A stretch of DNA of 64,000 nucleotides from Pseudomonadota bacterium (GTDB lineage Bacteria; Pseudomonadota; Gammaproteobacteria; Burkholderiales; Rhodocyclaceae), in NCBI GenBank assembly GCA_018241695.1, contig JAFEDH010000021.1, forward strand, positions 186,001 to 250,000, in the 5' to 3' direction. How positions within the stretch are numbered: position 1 is the first letter of the stretch; each line of letters begins with the position of its first letter. The translations under genes were made by a program, and so were the position numbers. Shown here one piece after another: positions 9,301-17,933 of the stretch. The notes below the pieces were generated by a model. The model was not told where the DNA came from. It did not search any database and saw only the letters and a program-made list of their open reading frames with translations.

Positions 9301-11561
9301 CCCAGGCTGATGGTGGCATCGTTCGAATGCCCAAGGGAACTTCCTCCCGTACCACCATAGAGCGTGATGGTGGGGTAATACCCCACCCCCGCACTGCTGC
9401 CCACATACTGGTTGCCCAGCGAGGTGATGCTGCCATTGTTGTAGGCCTTGATCTGGATACTCGCCCAGTTATCGGTACCGTCGGACCCGGCGTTCAGGGT
9501 CAGGGAGCCGCCAGTAACAAAATTGATGTACTGCTGGGATGCCGGATTGCTGACGCCATTGTGGGCAATATCCGCAAAATTGAAGCTGCCGCCGTACACC
9601 GGATCTGCGCCGTTGCCATTGCCCGCATTCAGGGCGATGGCGCCGCCGCCATAGATGGCGATGCTCTGGCTGTTATCCGAAATATTGCCGATCACGGCAT
9701 AGTTGTTGTACACCCCGGCGCCATTGCCCCCGTTGAGGGTGATGTTGTGGGCCGAGATGATTTGCCCCCCCGTCGAGGCCAGGGCCACGTTACGGTCATG
9801 CCCGCTGTCGGCCGCCTGCAGCAGCAGGGTGCCGCCCGCACTCACCGTTTGCATCCCCACCGAACCGACAAATGTCCTGGCGTTCGTAGCGGTCAGGCTG
9901 ATGTTGTTTCCCGCCAGCAAGGACATGCTCCCGCCGCTCTGGATGGTGGAATCGATGATGTTCAGATTTCCGCTGCCGGCAACCGTGGCGGGGGCGCTGG
10001 TGCTCACTCCGTCCCATCCGGCCACCAGGTTCACGCCACCTGCGATATTGATGGTGGAACTGGTGACGCCCAGAATCCCGGTCGCCCCCGCACCACCATA
10101 CGCAAGCAGGCTGAGCGAGGCGCTGGCGTTGGTGGAGACGATGTTGGTGGTGGGATTCAGGGTGATCGAGCCGGTTCCGCCCATTCCGATATCGGTGCGC
10201 ACGATGACGCTGGTGCCGCTATTCAGCGTATTGCTGATATCGGCGTCGGCAATTGATCCGTTGGGGCCATCCGAGACATCAAAAACACCACCGTACACAC
10301 CATAAATGCTGCCAGAGCCTGCGGGGCCGGGGAAAATCACGATATCCGCCGGATCCAGCAGCCATTCCCCGCCCTCGCCCGCCGTCACACGGATACCGGC
10401 GGCATCGAGATGGCGGTGACCGGAAGTTTCGATCTGTCCGCCTTCATGCTGGCCTACGCCCTTCGCGCTGATGGTGCCGTAGGCCCGGGTGGTATCGTCG
10501 GACCAGATCACGACCTTACCACCCTTGCCCTGCGCCGTGGCATCGGCCTGGATCCGGGCATCCGGACCGAAATAGGTGACCCAGGCATTCTCCACCGCAG
10601 GGTTTTTGCCCTGGAAATCACCGCCGACGAGCACGCTGCCGCCAGCGTTGGTTCCGCTGGCGTCGATGCTGGCATCATCCATCACCGCGACACGATTGCC
10701 CAGCACCTCCACCGAACCGCCCCGGGTACCCGTGGTGACGATGCGTCCGGCACCATCCACATAGGCATCACGGCTGGCACGGAGGAAGACCCGCCCGCCC
10801 TCGTTCACCACGGAGGAGGCGTTCAACGTGCCGGAATTTTTCACCAGCACGCCGGCGATGCCGATCTGGCCCGCCTCGGCGACGATCTGGCCCAGGTTGG
10901 TGGCATTGCCTGCAGCGCCGGTGATCTCGACCTTGACCCCCGGAGTGCCGGTATCGATCAACTGCACCGTCTGCCCGGCGGCCAGCAGGGTTTCTCCCCC
11001 GGGGGTGGTGATGATGCCGCCATTTTCAACCGAGGGGCCAACCAGATAGACACTGCCGCCACTGGGGGTGGTGATCGCTCCACGATTGACCACCGCGCCC
11101 GCACCGGGCGTTGCGTCGAACAGCAGCTTGCCGGCAAGGAAACTGGCGTTGGAGATATTCAGGGTGGATGCGACGAAACCGGCGGTATTCACCAGCGCAC
11201 CCGGACCGATCATGATGCCCGCCGGATTGATGAGCCATACCCGGCCATTGGAGGAAAGCGTGCCGTAGATCAGGGAGGGGTCGGCACCCAGCACCCGGTT
11301 CAGCACACTGCTGGAGGCCGAAGGCTGGAGGAAATGTGTGGTTTCGCCGCTGCCGATGGAAAACCCGGCCCAGTTGATGATCGCGCCGTTGGAGTTGGTG
11401 ACCGTGAGCGTATTGCCCGCCTGATTGAAACTCGCGCTGCCGGCGACCACGTTCGGCGCGACCGGCAGGGCATGGGCGAGGGGCGCGGCGAAACAGGCGG
11501 ATACGGCAACCGCCATGACGCGGGCCGCGGAGGTAAAACGTAGATTCGACTTGCGGGCCAT
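6351..11561 (-). CDS. Two-partner secretion exoprotein TpsA (filamentous haemagglutinin-like)
   Basis: A 1736-residue secreted protein. Residues 1 to about 31 form a Sec signal peptide ending AAPLAHA. Residues about 33-290 form the TPS (haemagglutination activity) domain with the NPAGIMIG motif at 112-119 and many short beta strands. GGEWLLDPADIVIF (397-410) is a block often found in such exoproteins. The rest is Gly/Ser/Asn-rich and should form a long beta-helix; between about 630 and 1050 a loose repeat with IYGG/LYGG and LIGS/IGS cores recurs. The C-terminus is a highly charged Lys/Asp tail ending KNTCT. The only mature cysteines I see are 1041, 1046 and 1735. The gene follows tpsB by 111 bp and overlaps the FecR gene. 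Likely role is adhesion, biofilm or matrix; no known receptor motif is evident. Confidence 0.92.
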   Translation of the reverse strand: MARKSNLRFTSAARVMAVAVSACFAAPLAHALPVAPNVVAGSASFNQAGNTLTVTNSNGAIINWAGFSIGSGETTHFLQPSASSSVLNRVLGADPSLIYGTLSSNGRVWLINPAGIMIGPGALVNTAGFVASTLNISNASFLAGKLLFDATPGAGAVVNRGAITTPSGGSVYLVGPSVENGGIITTPGGETLLAAGQTVQLIDTGTPGVKVEITGAAGNATNLGQIVAEAGQIGIAGVLVKNSGTLNASSVVNEGGRVFLRASRDAYVDGAGRIVTTGTRGGSVEVLGNRVAVMDDASIDASGTNAGGSVLVGGDFQGKNPAVENAWVTYFGPDARIQADATAQGKGGKVVIWSDDTTRAYGTISAKGVGQHEGGQIETSGHRHLDAAGIRVTAGEGGEWLLDPADIVIFPGPAGSGSIYGVYGGVFDVSDGPNGSIADADISNTLNSGTSVIVRTDIGMGGTGSITLNPTTNIVSTNASASLSLLAYGGAGATGILGVTSSTINIAGGVNLVAGWDGVSTSAPATVAGSGNLNIIDSTIQSGGSMSLLAGNNISLTATNARTFVGSVGMQTVSAGGTLLLQAADSGHDRNVALASTGGQIISAHNITLNGGNGAGVYNNYAVIGNISDNSQSIAIYGGGAIALNAGNGNGADPVYGGSFNFADIAHNGVSNPASQQYINFVTGGSLTLNAGSDGTDNWASIQIKAYNNGSITSLGNQYVGSSAGVGYYPTITLYGGTGGSSLGHSNDATISLGEHNMGGNQSVEASSLQITAGSAAYSVAGIGGGSSSTQVIQVSGALGMQGGSSSSVDADGAPGGVAFIGSKSATNINLAVGGAFFAGGGSGTQGTVLIGSLQGGSMVTISAHSVELEAGVGGVMIGSASTTNQSGTVNIYVGTYASPGSFTVNGDPGDNYGNTGTVLIGARSGQANVTIYTQYGGGISLGGGGGGLRVGTGSTVYGATINLYSGPADLVIDDSTAPVAIGSMADGSVASTTVNLYGGGNLVLGAPAGGQGLTIGNLGMGAGSVGALAGVRLPGYPSYCPEAFCASTLGGNLSLGSSVTINSGMIELGASAGMSNNPAKGNITVAAGSTITDPAYPGPTGITIIGDSSVTVNGSLTSVGKTVLAAGTLAFYGGGPALGYFNDNSSFAQTFAGGNLDLSGASISTDTLDARALRGIALGGAGNVTQNTGTLLVTGGMANLFGMGSVTLNGVTTMTSPGATFTAGAGMGVTGTGAPVYSGMNLTVGTINAAGSTVSLEAGGAIMDGNGSAPNVTAGSLTLISQFGGSGGGPAISLDTAASSLINASVASGAATNGGISVRNLGAQPSMGVYLADNSSAGGGITFTNSGDLFTQYLNLVENGASGGVTVITGGNLTVNGGNFSTSPSGGLISFGAAGYLNATSSPTLSAGEGGPVLPYDLMLQSGGALNFVGASMSGNNITVNAGGSASFNNASLNAANKLSVVTTGALTATNSSLGGSNSVSMTAAGPMAFVYTEVYTSNSANPAGGAANMVLASGGGFSMDTNSQVLGSSGVAIVAGNVSLDDASSIVTGNGVAAPMVSLVVSGGNITLNNGSYIQSGDDVSMTLTGANAQVVLNSAKGLTPSFIKTDVLTQDGHTATLNFTSLSSGGVTIDGASTLTTVAGGSGFFVVNPSAATVPATPGNGLVINYYGAVVPVPGNTNTDNTTGPTATRVIDQVVNGLAASRKSEDDKDNKRKDQSEGKRNDQDKQDAKNTCT

Positions 11562-11672
11562 GATGACCTCCCGGTACGGAGAGCGCGATCAGCCCGGAGC
11601 GGGCCGCCACCTTCCCCTTCAACTAGACCATTCGGGCCTGCTTTTCACGCTGCAACGCAAAAAGCGAGCCGT

Positions 11673-13367
11673 TCAAAATGCGTAACTGATGCCGAAATGC
11701 ACACGCCAGTCGGAATCGACCGGCACATTGGGTGTCAGCCGGCTGGCCGGCGCACTCTGCTGGATACAGGCCCAGTCAAAGCGGGCAGTAAGATTCTTGG
11801 CCAGGGTATAGCGCAGGCCCAGGCCCAGGCTGGCGATGTTGGTGCGCTCGTTCAGGGGTCTGAGCCCCGCAGGCACGGTAATCCGGTTGTAACCGTCATA
11901 CCAGGTCACGCTATCCTGCGGCCGGCTCCAGCCATAGGCGAAATCGTAGAAAACCAGGGCACGCAACGATCCCCATTCAGGCGACAGATTGAACGCCGGG
12001 ATCAGATCCGGGGTGTAGGCCTCCAGATTGGCGACGAAACCGCTGTCCGCCGTCAGGATCCGTTCGCTGAAGCCGCGGACCGCGGAATAGCCGGTCAGCG
12101 ACAGCTGCTCGGAAGCGGGGAGTGGAGAGTCGGCATACTGGGCATTGAGGACACCGCGCACCTGCCAGTCACCCGGCAGCACCTGCAGATAGCTGCCACC
12201 ACCCTTGAGAATCCAGAAATTCTTGTTGGTCGACCGCGCATTGGCGGCGTAATCGTAACGCCAGTCATCCTGCTTTTCGCCCAGGCCGGTGTTGTAGAAC
12301 AGGCCGGCATTGAAATCGGCATACATGCCGGGTTTCTGCCAGTTCCCGGTGTAGGTGGCGGAGACGATGCGCTCCAGCAGGGCCACGCAGCCCGCATTGA
12401 CCAGGCCGCCATTGCAGGGATTTTTCAGATCCTTCTGATCGAAGCCGAAGATCCAGCGCGAACTGTATTCGCCCGCGCGCGGCAGGAGATGGTTCCAGCG
12501 CAGCGCGATGATCTCGCCTTTACCGTTCAGCGCCAGGGCACCGCCCGGCGCCACCACGCTGGCCGGCATGTTGACGCTGCTGCGGCCCCACACCACATCC
12601 AGGCTGTCGCCCAGCCGGTAAAAGGGGATGCGCAGGCCGGCGCTGAGCACATCCACATCCACGCCGCTGGGCGGGCCGACATTGCTGAGGCCGGGGGCCG
12701 TGGTATAGCCCAGCGTCAGGGTTTCATCATGGCCGAAGAGATTGGAATCACGGTAGGCGGCACCGAGCCGGTACTGCCCGGTGCGGGTATCACCGGTATT
12801 GTCGAGGCTGAGCACGAATTGGCGCGGGTTATCGTCGACAACGGCCACTTTCGCATCCACCTGGCCTTCCTGCTCGCTGGTACCCAGCGTCACTTCGACC
12901 TTCTTGGCCGGATTTTCATTGGCCAGCTGGACGTTTTCGGAAATCTGGCGAAGATTGGGCGAGGTACCTTCCTGCAATTGTGGCAGGCTGGCGCGGATGT
13001 TCTCTGTGGAGAAATGGCTGTTGCCGGTCACCACCACCTTGCCCAGGGATGCCTCGATCACCTGGAGACGGATCACACCGCTGCCGAGCTCCTGTTCCGG
13101 AACGAATACCTGCACCGCACCATAGCCACGCGACCGGTACGCATCTTCCAGGGCGGTCAGGGCTTTCTGCACATCGCCATATACACGGCCCTGGCCGGTA
13201 TAGGGGCCGACAAGCGCCTCCATCTCGGCCGGGGTCAGCAACGTATTGCCCTCGACGGAATACCGCTGGATATCGAACTTTTCGTCCTCGGCCCATGCCG
13301 GGGACGCCACATCCAGCGACAGGAACAATGCTGCCAGCAGTGCGCCGGCCAACCTTTTCTCGATCAT
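11673..13367 (-). CDS. Outer-membrane TpsB transporter (ShlB/FhaC/HecB family)
   Basis: A 564-residue Omp85-superfamily beta-barrel that exports its TpsA partner. It has a signal peptide ending ASPAWA, tandem POTRA domains (from FDIQRYSVEGNTLLT to about residue 200) and a 16-strand-type barrel with the VRGF motif in GYSAVRGFSE that lies at the tip of loop L6. It ends in Phe (GISYAF), as barrel proteins recognised by the BAM machinery do. The start is the ATG at 13367, with GGAGAGG just upstream; the frame stays open to 13796 but that part overlaps rng and is not signal-like. First gene of the tpsB-tpsA-fecR unit. I found no convincing promoter in the 181 bp before it. Confidence 0.93.
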   Translation of the reverse strand: MIEKRLAGALLAALFLSLDVASPAWAEDEKFDIQRYSVEGNTLLTPAEMEALVGPYTGQGRVYGDVQKALTALEDAYRSRGYGAVQVFVPEQELGSGVIRLQVIEASLGKVVVTGNSHFSTENIRASLPQLQEGTSPNLRQISENVQLANENPAKKVEVTLGTSEQEGQVDAKVAVVDDNPRQFVLSLDNTGDTRTGQYRLGAAYRDSNLFGHDETLTLGYTTAPGLSNVGPPSGVDVDVLSAGLRIPFYRLGDSLDVVWGRSSVNMPASVVAPGGALALNGKGEIIALRWNHLLPRAGEYSSRWIFGFDQKDLKNPCNGGLVNAGCVALLERIVSATYTGNWQKPGMYADFNAGLFYNTGLGEKQDDWRYDYAANARSTNKNFWILKGGGSYLQVLPGDWQVRGVLNAQYADSPLPASEQLSLTGYSAVRGFSERILTADSGFVANLEAYTPDLIPAFNLSPEWGSLRALVFYDFAYGWSRPQDSVTWYDGYNRITVPAGLRPLNERTNIASLGLGLRYTLAKNLTARFDWACIQQSAPASRLTPNVPVDSDWRVHFGISYAF

Positions 13368-13548
13368 TGGAGCCTCTCCATGCCGAACCTCCCAGTTCGT
13401 CTCTCCGGATACCGGGCATTTCCCCTGCGATCCGGTGATCTCCGGGAAAATCCTGTTGCTGACAAACACTTGTCTGGCAGCGTAAACAAGTCGCCGCCGG
13501 AAGGCAAGAGCCGGCCAGCGGATTTTCAATGATTTTGACATAAAGTGT

Positions 13549-15006
13549 CTATAGAAGAACGATGTCGAACTGTTCCTGCGTATAGCTGGACTCGGCGTGC
13601 AGGGAAATCGGTTTGCCAATGAAATCGGACAGCATGGCCAGGGCGCCGGATTCTTCCTCCAGAAACAGGTCCACCACGGCCGGGGATGCCAGCAGGCGAT
13701 ATTCACGGGCATTGAACTGACGCGCCTCGCGCAGCAGCTCGCGCAGGATCTGGTAACCCATGGTCTGAGCGGTCTTGATCTCGCCACGCCCCTCACAGGT
13801 CGGGCAGGGTTCGCACAGGATATGGGCGAGGGACTCGCGGGTCCGCTTGCGGGTGAGCTCCACCAGGCCGAGGGTGGTGAAGCCGTTGACGGTGATGCGG
13901 GTATGGTCCCGGGAGAGGGCCTTGTTCAGCTCATCGAGCACCGCGGAGCGGTGTTCGGCGGATTCCATGTCGATGAAATCCACGATGATGATTCCACCCA
14001 GGTTGCGCAACCGCAATTGACGGGCGATGGTCTGGGCCGCTTCGAGATTGGTCTTGAAAATGGTGTCGTCGAAGTTGCGCACCCCGACGAAACCGCCGGT
14101 ATTCACGTCGATGGTGGTCATCGCCTCGGTCTGGTCGATGATCAGATAGCCTCCGGACTTGAGATCCACGCGCCGGGCCAGGGCTTTCTCGATCTCGTCC
14201 TCCACCGCGTGAATATCGAAGATCGGGCGGTCACCGGTGTAATGGGTGATCAAAGACTCCACCTGGGGCATGTATTCCCGGGCAAAGGCGGTCATGCGCT
14301 GAAAGTTTTCCCGGGAATCGACCAGGACATGCATCGTGTCCCGGGTCACCAGATCGCGCAACACCCGCAGCCCGAGATCGAGGTCTTCGTGGAGCAGGAA
14401 GGGCGGTGTCGCGGTCTGTACCCGGTTGCGGATCTCGGTCCAGAGCCGGCGCAGGTAGGCGATGTCGGCCGCCAGTTCCTGATCGCAGGCGTTTTCCGCC
14501 ATGGTGCGGACGATGAACCCGCCGTCTTCATCCGGCTTCACCAAGGCATGGATGCGCTGACGCAAGGCATCGCGCGCTCCTTCGTCGCCAATCCGCTGGG
14601 AAATACCGATATGCCGGTCCTGCGGCAGGAAAACCAGCATCCGGCCGGCCAGGGAAATCTGGGTGGTGAGCCGCGCACCCTTGGTGCCGATCGGGTCCTT
14701 CAGCACCTGCACGGTAATCGACTGGCCTTCACTGAGAATACGCTCGATCGGCCGTTCCTCGCCATGGCCGTTCTGGCGGTGGCCCCAGATGTCGGCCACA
14801 TGCAGGAAGGCGGTACGCTCCAGGCCGACATCGACGAAGGCGGACTGCATGCCGGGAAGGATGCGTGCCACCCGGCCCTGGTAGATATTGCCGACGATGC
14901 CGCGGCTGCCGGTGCGCTCGATATGGATTTCCTGGACCACGCCATTGAGCATCAGGGCAACCCGGGTTTCCTGGGGTGTGAAGTTGAGCAGGAAGTATTC
15001 GTTCAT
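13549..15006 (-). CDS. rng: Ribonuclease G
   Basis: Endoribonuclease of 485 residues that matures the 5' end of 16S rRNA and cleaves AU-rich mRNA. It has an N-terminal S1 domain (RGIVGNIYQGRVARILPG), catalytic-site blocks TIDVNTGGFVG and IIIVDFIDM with the metal-binding aspartates, and the zinc-link CEPCPTC. I start at the ATG at 15006, which overlaps the maf stop as ATGA; the longer frame to 15048 is inside maf. Length matches RNase G rather than the much longer RNase E. Last gene of the nadD-rsfS-rlmH-maf-rng unit. Confidence 0.95.
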   Translation of the reverse strand: MNEYFLLNFTPQETRVALMLNGVVQEIHIERTGSRGIVGNIYQGRVARILPGMQSAFVDVGLERTAFLHVADIWGHRQNGHGEERPIERILSEGQSITVQVLKDPIGTKGARLTTQISLAGRMLVFLPQDRHIGISQRIGDEGARDALRQRIHALVKPDEDGGFIVRTMAENACDQELAADIAYLRRLWTEIRNRVQTATPPFLLHEDLDLGLRVLRDLVTRDTMHVLVDSRENFQRMTAFAREYMPQVESLITHYTGDRPIFDIHAVEDEIEKALARRVDLKSGGYLIIDQTEAMTTIDVNTGGFVGVRNFDDTIFKTNLEAAQTIARQLRLRNLGGIIIVDFIDMESAEHRSAVLDELNKALSRDHTRITVNGFTTLGLVELTRKRTRESLAHILCEPCPTCEGRGEIKTAQTMGYQILRELLREARQFNAREYRLLASPAVVDLFLEEESGALAMLSDFIGKPISLHAESSYTQEQFDIVLL

Positions 15007-15629
15007 GGGATGAAACCGAAGCGCTTGAGAAGTTCTGCCGTCTCGCACAGGGGCAGGCCGACGATGCCGGAATGGGAGCCCTGAATTTCGCGCACGAACA
15101 TGGCCGCCCGCCCCTGGATGCCATAGGCGCCTGCCTTGTCCATCGGTTCGCCGGTCGCCACATAACGCCGGACCTCCGCCTCGTCCAGATCCCGAAAGCG
15201 GACTTCACTGACCGAGAGCGCCATTTCCATCCGTTGCTCATCAGTCACCGCGACAGCAGTCAGCACACGATGACTGCGCCCGGAAAGCTGCATCAGGATC
15301 GCCCGTGCATCCGCTTCGTCGCGCGGCTTGCCGATGATCCGGCCCTCCACTTCCAGCGTGGTATCCGCCGACAGCACGGGGCGCACGGGCAGGTGGCGCA
15401 TCTGCCGCAGACGCAGCCCGTGCCCGGCCTTGGCGCGGGCCACGCGCGCCACATAATCGGCAGGGGACTCGTCCTGCAGCACGGCTTCATCCACCTCGGC
15501 ATCGATGCGCTGGTCGGACCGGAACAGGAGCAGGTCGAAGCGCACGCCGATCTGGGTCAGCAACTCGCGCCGGCGCGGGCTGCGCGATGCAAGATAGATG
15601 CGGGGTTCAAGTGGAGTCACGTGGATCAC
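15003..15629 (-). CDS. maf: Maf family nucleoside triphosphate pyrophosphatase
   Basis: A 208-residue house-cleaning enzyme that hydrolyses dTTP/UTP or modified nucleotides to monophosphates. It has the N-terminal [10 protein letters not shown] motif (residues 16-25), the catalytic SADTT block, GKPRDEADA and [11 protein letters not shown] near the C-terminus. The pattern is nearest the YhdE type, so dTTP/UTP is the likely substrate (inference). It overlaps both neighbours by 4 bp (rlmH upstream, rng downstream). Confidence 0.92.
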   Translation of the reverse strand: MIHVTPLEPRIYLASRSPRRRELLTQIGVRFDLLLFRSDQRIDAEVDEAVLQDESPADYVARVARAKAGHGLRLRQMRHLPVRPVLSADTTLEVEGRIIGKPRDEADARAILMQLSGRSHRVLTAVAVTDEQRMEMALSVSEVRFRDLDEAEVRRYVATGEPMDKAGAYGIQGRAAMFVREIQGSHSGIVGLPLCETAELLKRFGFIP

Positions 15630-16096
15630 TCGCGATGGTAAGGGTGGCCACGCAACAGGCTGGTGGCACGATAGAGCGCTTCCGCCAGGATCACGCGGAC
15701 CAGGGCGTGGGGCAGGGTCAGGCCGGAAATCCGTATCCTTTCCTGTGCCTCGTCCCGGAAGGCAGGATCGAGGCCGTCAGCTCCACCGACCAGGAACGCC
15801 ACATCGTCGCCCTGCGTCATCCAGGATTCGATGCGCGCGGCCAGGGTACGGGTGGTGATTTCATCGCCCCGCTCATCGAGCGCAATGCGGCGGCAGCGGG
15901 CAGGCAGGGCGGCACGCAGGCGCCGGGCCTCTGCCGCCATCAGGGCCGGGAGCGGCTTGCCCTCGGCCCGTGGCTCGGCACGGACCTCGATCAGTTCGAG
16001 GGGAAGCTCGCGGGGCATGCGCCGTGCGAATTCCTGGAAACCCTCCGTCACCCAGGCCGGCATGCGGGTACCCACCGCCACGAGCAGAAGCCTCAC
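15626..16096 (-). CDS. rlmH: 23S rRNA pseudouridine(1915)-N3-methyltransferase RlmH
   Basis: SPOUT-family methyltransferase acting on pseudouridine 1915 of the assembled ribosome. With the GTG start at 16096 ([13 protein letters not shown]) the protein has 156 residues, exactly the family length. An upstream ATG at 16126 would overlap rsfS and add ten non-conserved residues. The SAM-binding knot is visible as FLVGGADGL, with the conserved end [13 protein letters not shown]. It lies 10 bp after the rsfS stop, in the conserved rsfS-rlmH pair. Confidence 0.95.
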   Translation of the reverse strand: MRLLLVAVGTRMPAWVTEGFQEFARRMPRELPLELIEVRAEPRAEGKPLPALMAAEARRLRAALPARCRRIALDERGDEITTRTLAARIESWMTQGDDVAFLVGGADGLDPAFRDEAQERIRISGLTLPHALVRVILAEALYRATSLLRGHPYHRE

Positions 16097-16106
16097 CGGT
16101 ACCGTA

Positions 16107-16520
16107 CTAGACGGACCGGGTGGCACGGCGACGCGGTGCCGGCGCCCGGGGTTCCGGGGTTTCCGTCACGGCGGCCTGCGCCTTGCGGGTCGCCGCGGGA
16201 GATACGGTCCACAGCTCTTCCAGGTTGTAATGGACGCGTACCGCAGGCTGCATCACATGCACCACGATGTCGCCCAGATCGACCAGGACCCATTCACCGG
16301 CATCCTCACCTTCGCTGCCGAAAATTTTTCCGCCGGCTTCCCTGACCTTGTCCTGGACATTGCGGGCCAGGGCGTTCACCTGACGGTTGGAATTGCCGCT
16401 GGCGACCACAATGCGGTCGAACAGCGAGGTGAGCTTGGTGGTATTGAGAACCACGATGTCATCCCCCTTGATGTCCTCGAGGGCGTTGACGACAATCTTC
16501 TGGAGCTTGCGGATATCCAT
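16107..16520 (-). CDS. rsfS: Ribosomal silencing factor RsfS
   Basis: A 137-residue protein that binds L14 (uL14) of the large subunit and blocks subunit joining when nutrients are short. Diagnostic blocks are [22 protein letters not shown], split over residues 21-42, and [16 protein letters not shown]. It has an extra Ala/Pro/Arg-rich tail of about 25 residues beyond the usual end. Its ATG shares the A of the upstream nadD stop (TGATG). Confidence 0.95.
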   Translation of the reverse strand: MDIRKLQKIVVNALEDIKGDDIVVLNTTKLTSLFDRIVVASGNSNRQVNALARNVQDKVREAGGKIFGSEGEDAGEWVLVDLGDIVVHVMQPAVRVHYNLEELWTVSPAATRKAQAAVTETPEPRAPAPRRRATRSV

Positions 16521-17182
16521 CAGGTAGCGGAATAAAGACGGTGTTGGGCAATATAGTCGAGAACCGCACCGGGCAGCAAATAGCGGGGGTTGCCGCCGGT
16601 CTGCAGGGCCGTGCGGATGGCGGTGGCGGAAACATCGAGGGCGGTGATTGCAAAGGGCAGCACGGTACCGGCCGGAGCCTGCCGCAGCAGCGCCGGATCA
16701 TGGTGGGTACGGCTGCGGCAACATCCAGCCAGGGCCGGTGTCATGTGCTCTGGTGCCAGCCGGTGTGATGGTCGCGTGGCCACAGCCACATGGGCGAGAT
16801 CGAACACGGTCTCCCAGCGGTGCCATGCCTCGAGACCAAGAAAGGCATCGGCCCCCAGCAGCAGGACCAGGGGTCGCTGCGGGCCATACAGGGCGCGCAA
16901 CCGCTCCAGGGTCGTCACCGTATAGCTTGGTCCGGTCGCCAGGATCTCGGCGTCATCCACGACGAAAGCGGGATTGTCCGCGCAGGCCAGACGCGTCATC
17001 GCGAGCCGGTGGGCAGGCGTCGCCCCGGGCACACCCCGGTGGGGTGGCTGCCCGGAGGGAATCAGCCGCACGCCATTCAGTTGCAGATGATCGCGAGCCT
17101 CCTGCGCCAGCCGCAGATGGCCGTGGTGGATCGGGTCGAAAGTGCCGCCCAGGATGCCGACCGGGCCGCCGACTTCAGGCAT
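16520..17182 (-). CDS. nadD: Nicotinate-nucleotide adenylyltransferase NadD
   Basis: Makes deamido-NAD from nicotinate mononucleotide and ATP. The 220-residue protein has the nucleotidyltransferase signature GGTFDPIHHGHL (residues 12-23), PSGQPPH, LLLGADAFLGLEAWHRW and the C-terminal VSATAIR motif. It overlaps rsfS by 1 bp downstream and the upstream membrane-protein gene by 8 bp. Confidence 0.95.
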   Translation of the reverse strand: MPEVGGPVGILGGTFDPIHHGHLRLAQEARDHLQLNGVRLIPSGQPPHRGVPGATPAHRLAMTRLACADNPAFVVDDAEILATGPSYTVTTLERLRALYGPQRPLVLLLGADAFLGLEAWHRWETVFDLAHVAVATRPSHRLAPEHMTPALAGCCRSRTHHDPALLRQAPAGTVLPFAITALDVSATAIRTALQTGGNPRYLLPGAVLDYIAQHRLYSAT

Positions 17183-17930
17183 GTTCGGCGAAAACGTCGC
17201 GATAGCTGAGATAAACGCTGGCCATCAGCACCGGCGTCAGCACGAAGGAAATGAAGAGTCCCAGAATCAGGACCAGCAGGGTTCCGGCAGCGGGTAGCCA
17301 GCCACCGAAAAGCGCCAGCAGCAGGCTCAGCAGGGCGCCTCCGGCAGCGAGAATCAGGCTCAGGCTGAAGCCATAGACGACAAAAGCCCGCCAGTTACGG
17401 AACACCGAGACAAAGCTGAAAAACAGGGATTTGACCGCCGGCACCCGGCCCCAGCCGGTGAGGAGCGGAGCAAACCAGAATGGCAGCTCCACCAGCAGCA
17501 GGGCGACAGCACTCATCTTGAGCAGGGCGAGCGCCACATCGGCCTGGGTGGCGGCATCCCCCTCGGGCATCGCGCCGCCCAGCAGAATGCTGACCATGAG
17601 TGCCAGGAGCGAGCCGAGGAAATACAGTCCGCCGAGTTTCAGCAGCGGGCTGCGTTGCTCGCGCAGACCCTGCAGCAGGATGTCGGGCATCGCCAGGCCG
17701 GACTCCCCCGTGTCGATGCTGCGACAGCCATTGGCCACCATGAGCAGGAGAAAAGGACGCGCCAGGGAAGCCAGCCCCACGCCCAGCAAGGGAATGCCGG
17801 CAAAGATCAGCAGCACCAGCAGATAGGACAGGGTCAGCCCGGTGAGGGTAAACGGATTGCGGCGATACAGACGAAAAGCCGCGACCAGCCAGAGAAAGCC
17901 GTTACGGGCCGGAAGATGACGCGCCTGCAT
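17175..17930 (-). CDS. BPSS1780-family integral membrane protein (copy 2)
   Basis: A 251-residue protein with about six hydrophobic segments. It shares with the next gene upstream an N-terminal WL..A..L(Y/F)R..P block and a C-terminal pattern of hydrophobic stretch, PV(L/F)xxS, YxxYRD(V/I)F. This matches the BPSS1780 membrane family of betaproteobacteria, whose function is unknown. The start is 3 bp after the stop of its paralogue and its end overlaps nadD by 8 bp, so it belongs to the nadD operon. Confidence 0.8.
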   Translation of the reverse strand: MQARHLPARNGFLWLVAAFRLYRRNPFTLTGLTLSYLLVLLIFAGIPLLGVGLASLARPFLLLMVANGCRSIDTGESGLAMPDILLQGLREQRSPLLKLGGLYFLGSLLALMVSILLGGAMPEGDAATQADVALALLKMSAVALLLVELPFWFAPLLTGWGRVPAVKSLFFSFVSVFRNWRAFVVYGFSLSLILAAGGALLSLLLALFGGWLPAAGTLLVLILGLFISFVLTPVLMASVYLSYRDVFAEHA

Positions 17931-17933
17931 GCC

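Noticed and set aside
9276..11543. Several His/Gly/Asp-rich plus-strand frames of 200-377 codons opposite tpsA
   Set aside because: They are composition artefacts of the Gly/Ser/Asn-rich repeats read in reverse; no start signals or conserved motifs.
11697..13532. 611-codon plus-strand open frame opposite tpsB
   Set aside because: Antisense shadow; tpsB has signal peptide, POTRA and barrel features on the other strand.
13368..13796. N-terminal extension of TpsB to 13796
   Set aside because: It overlaps the rng 3' end and would bury the signal peptide; the ATG at 13367 has a good ribosome-binding site.
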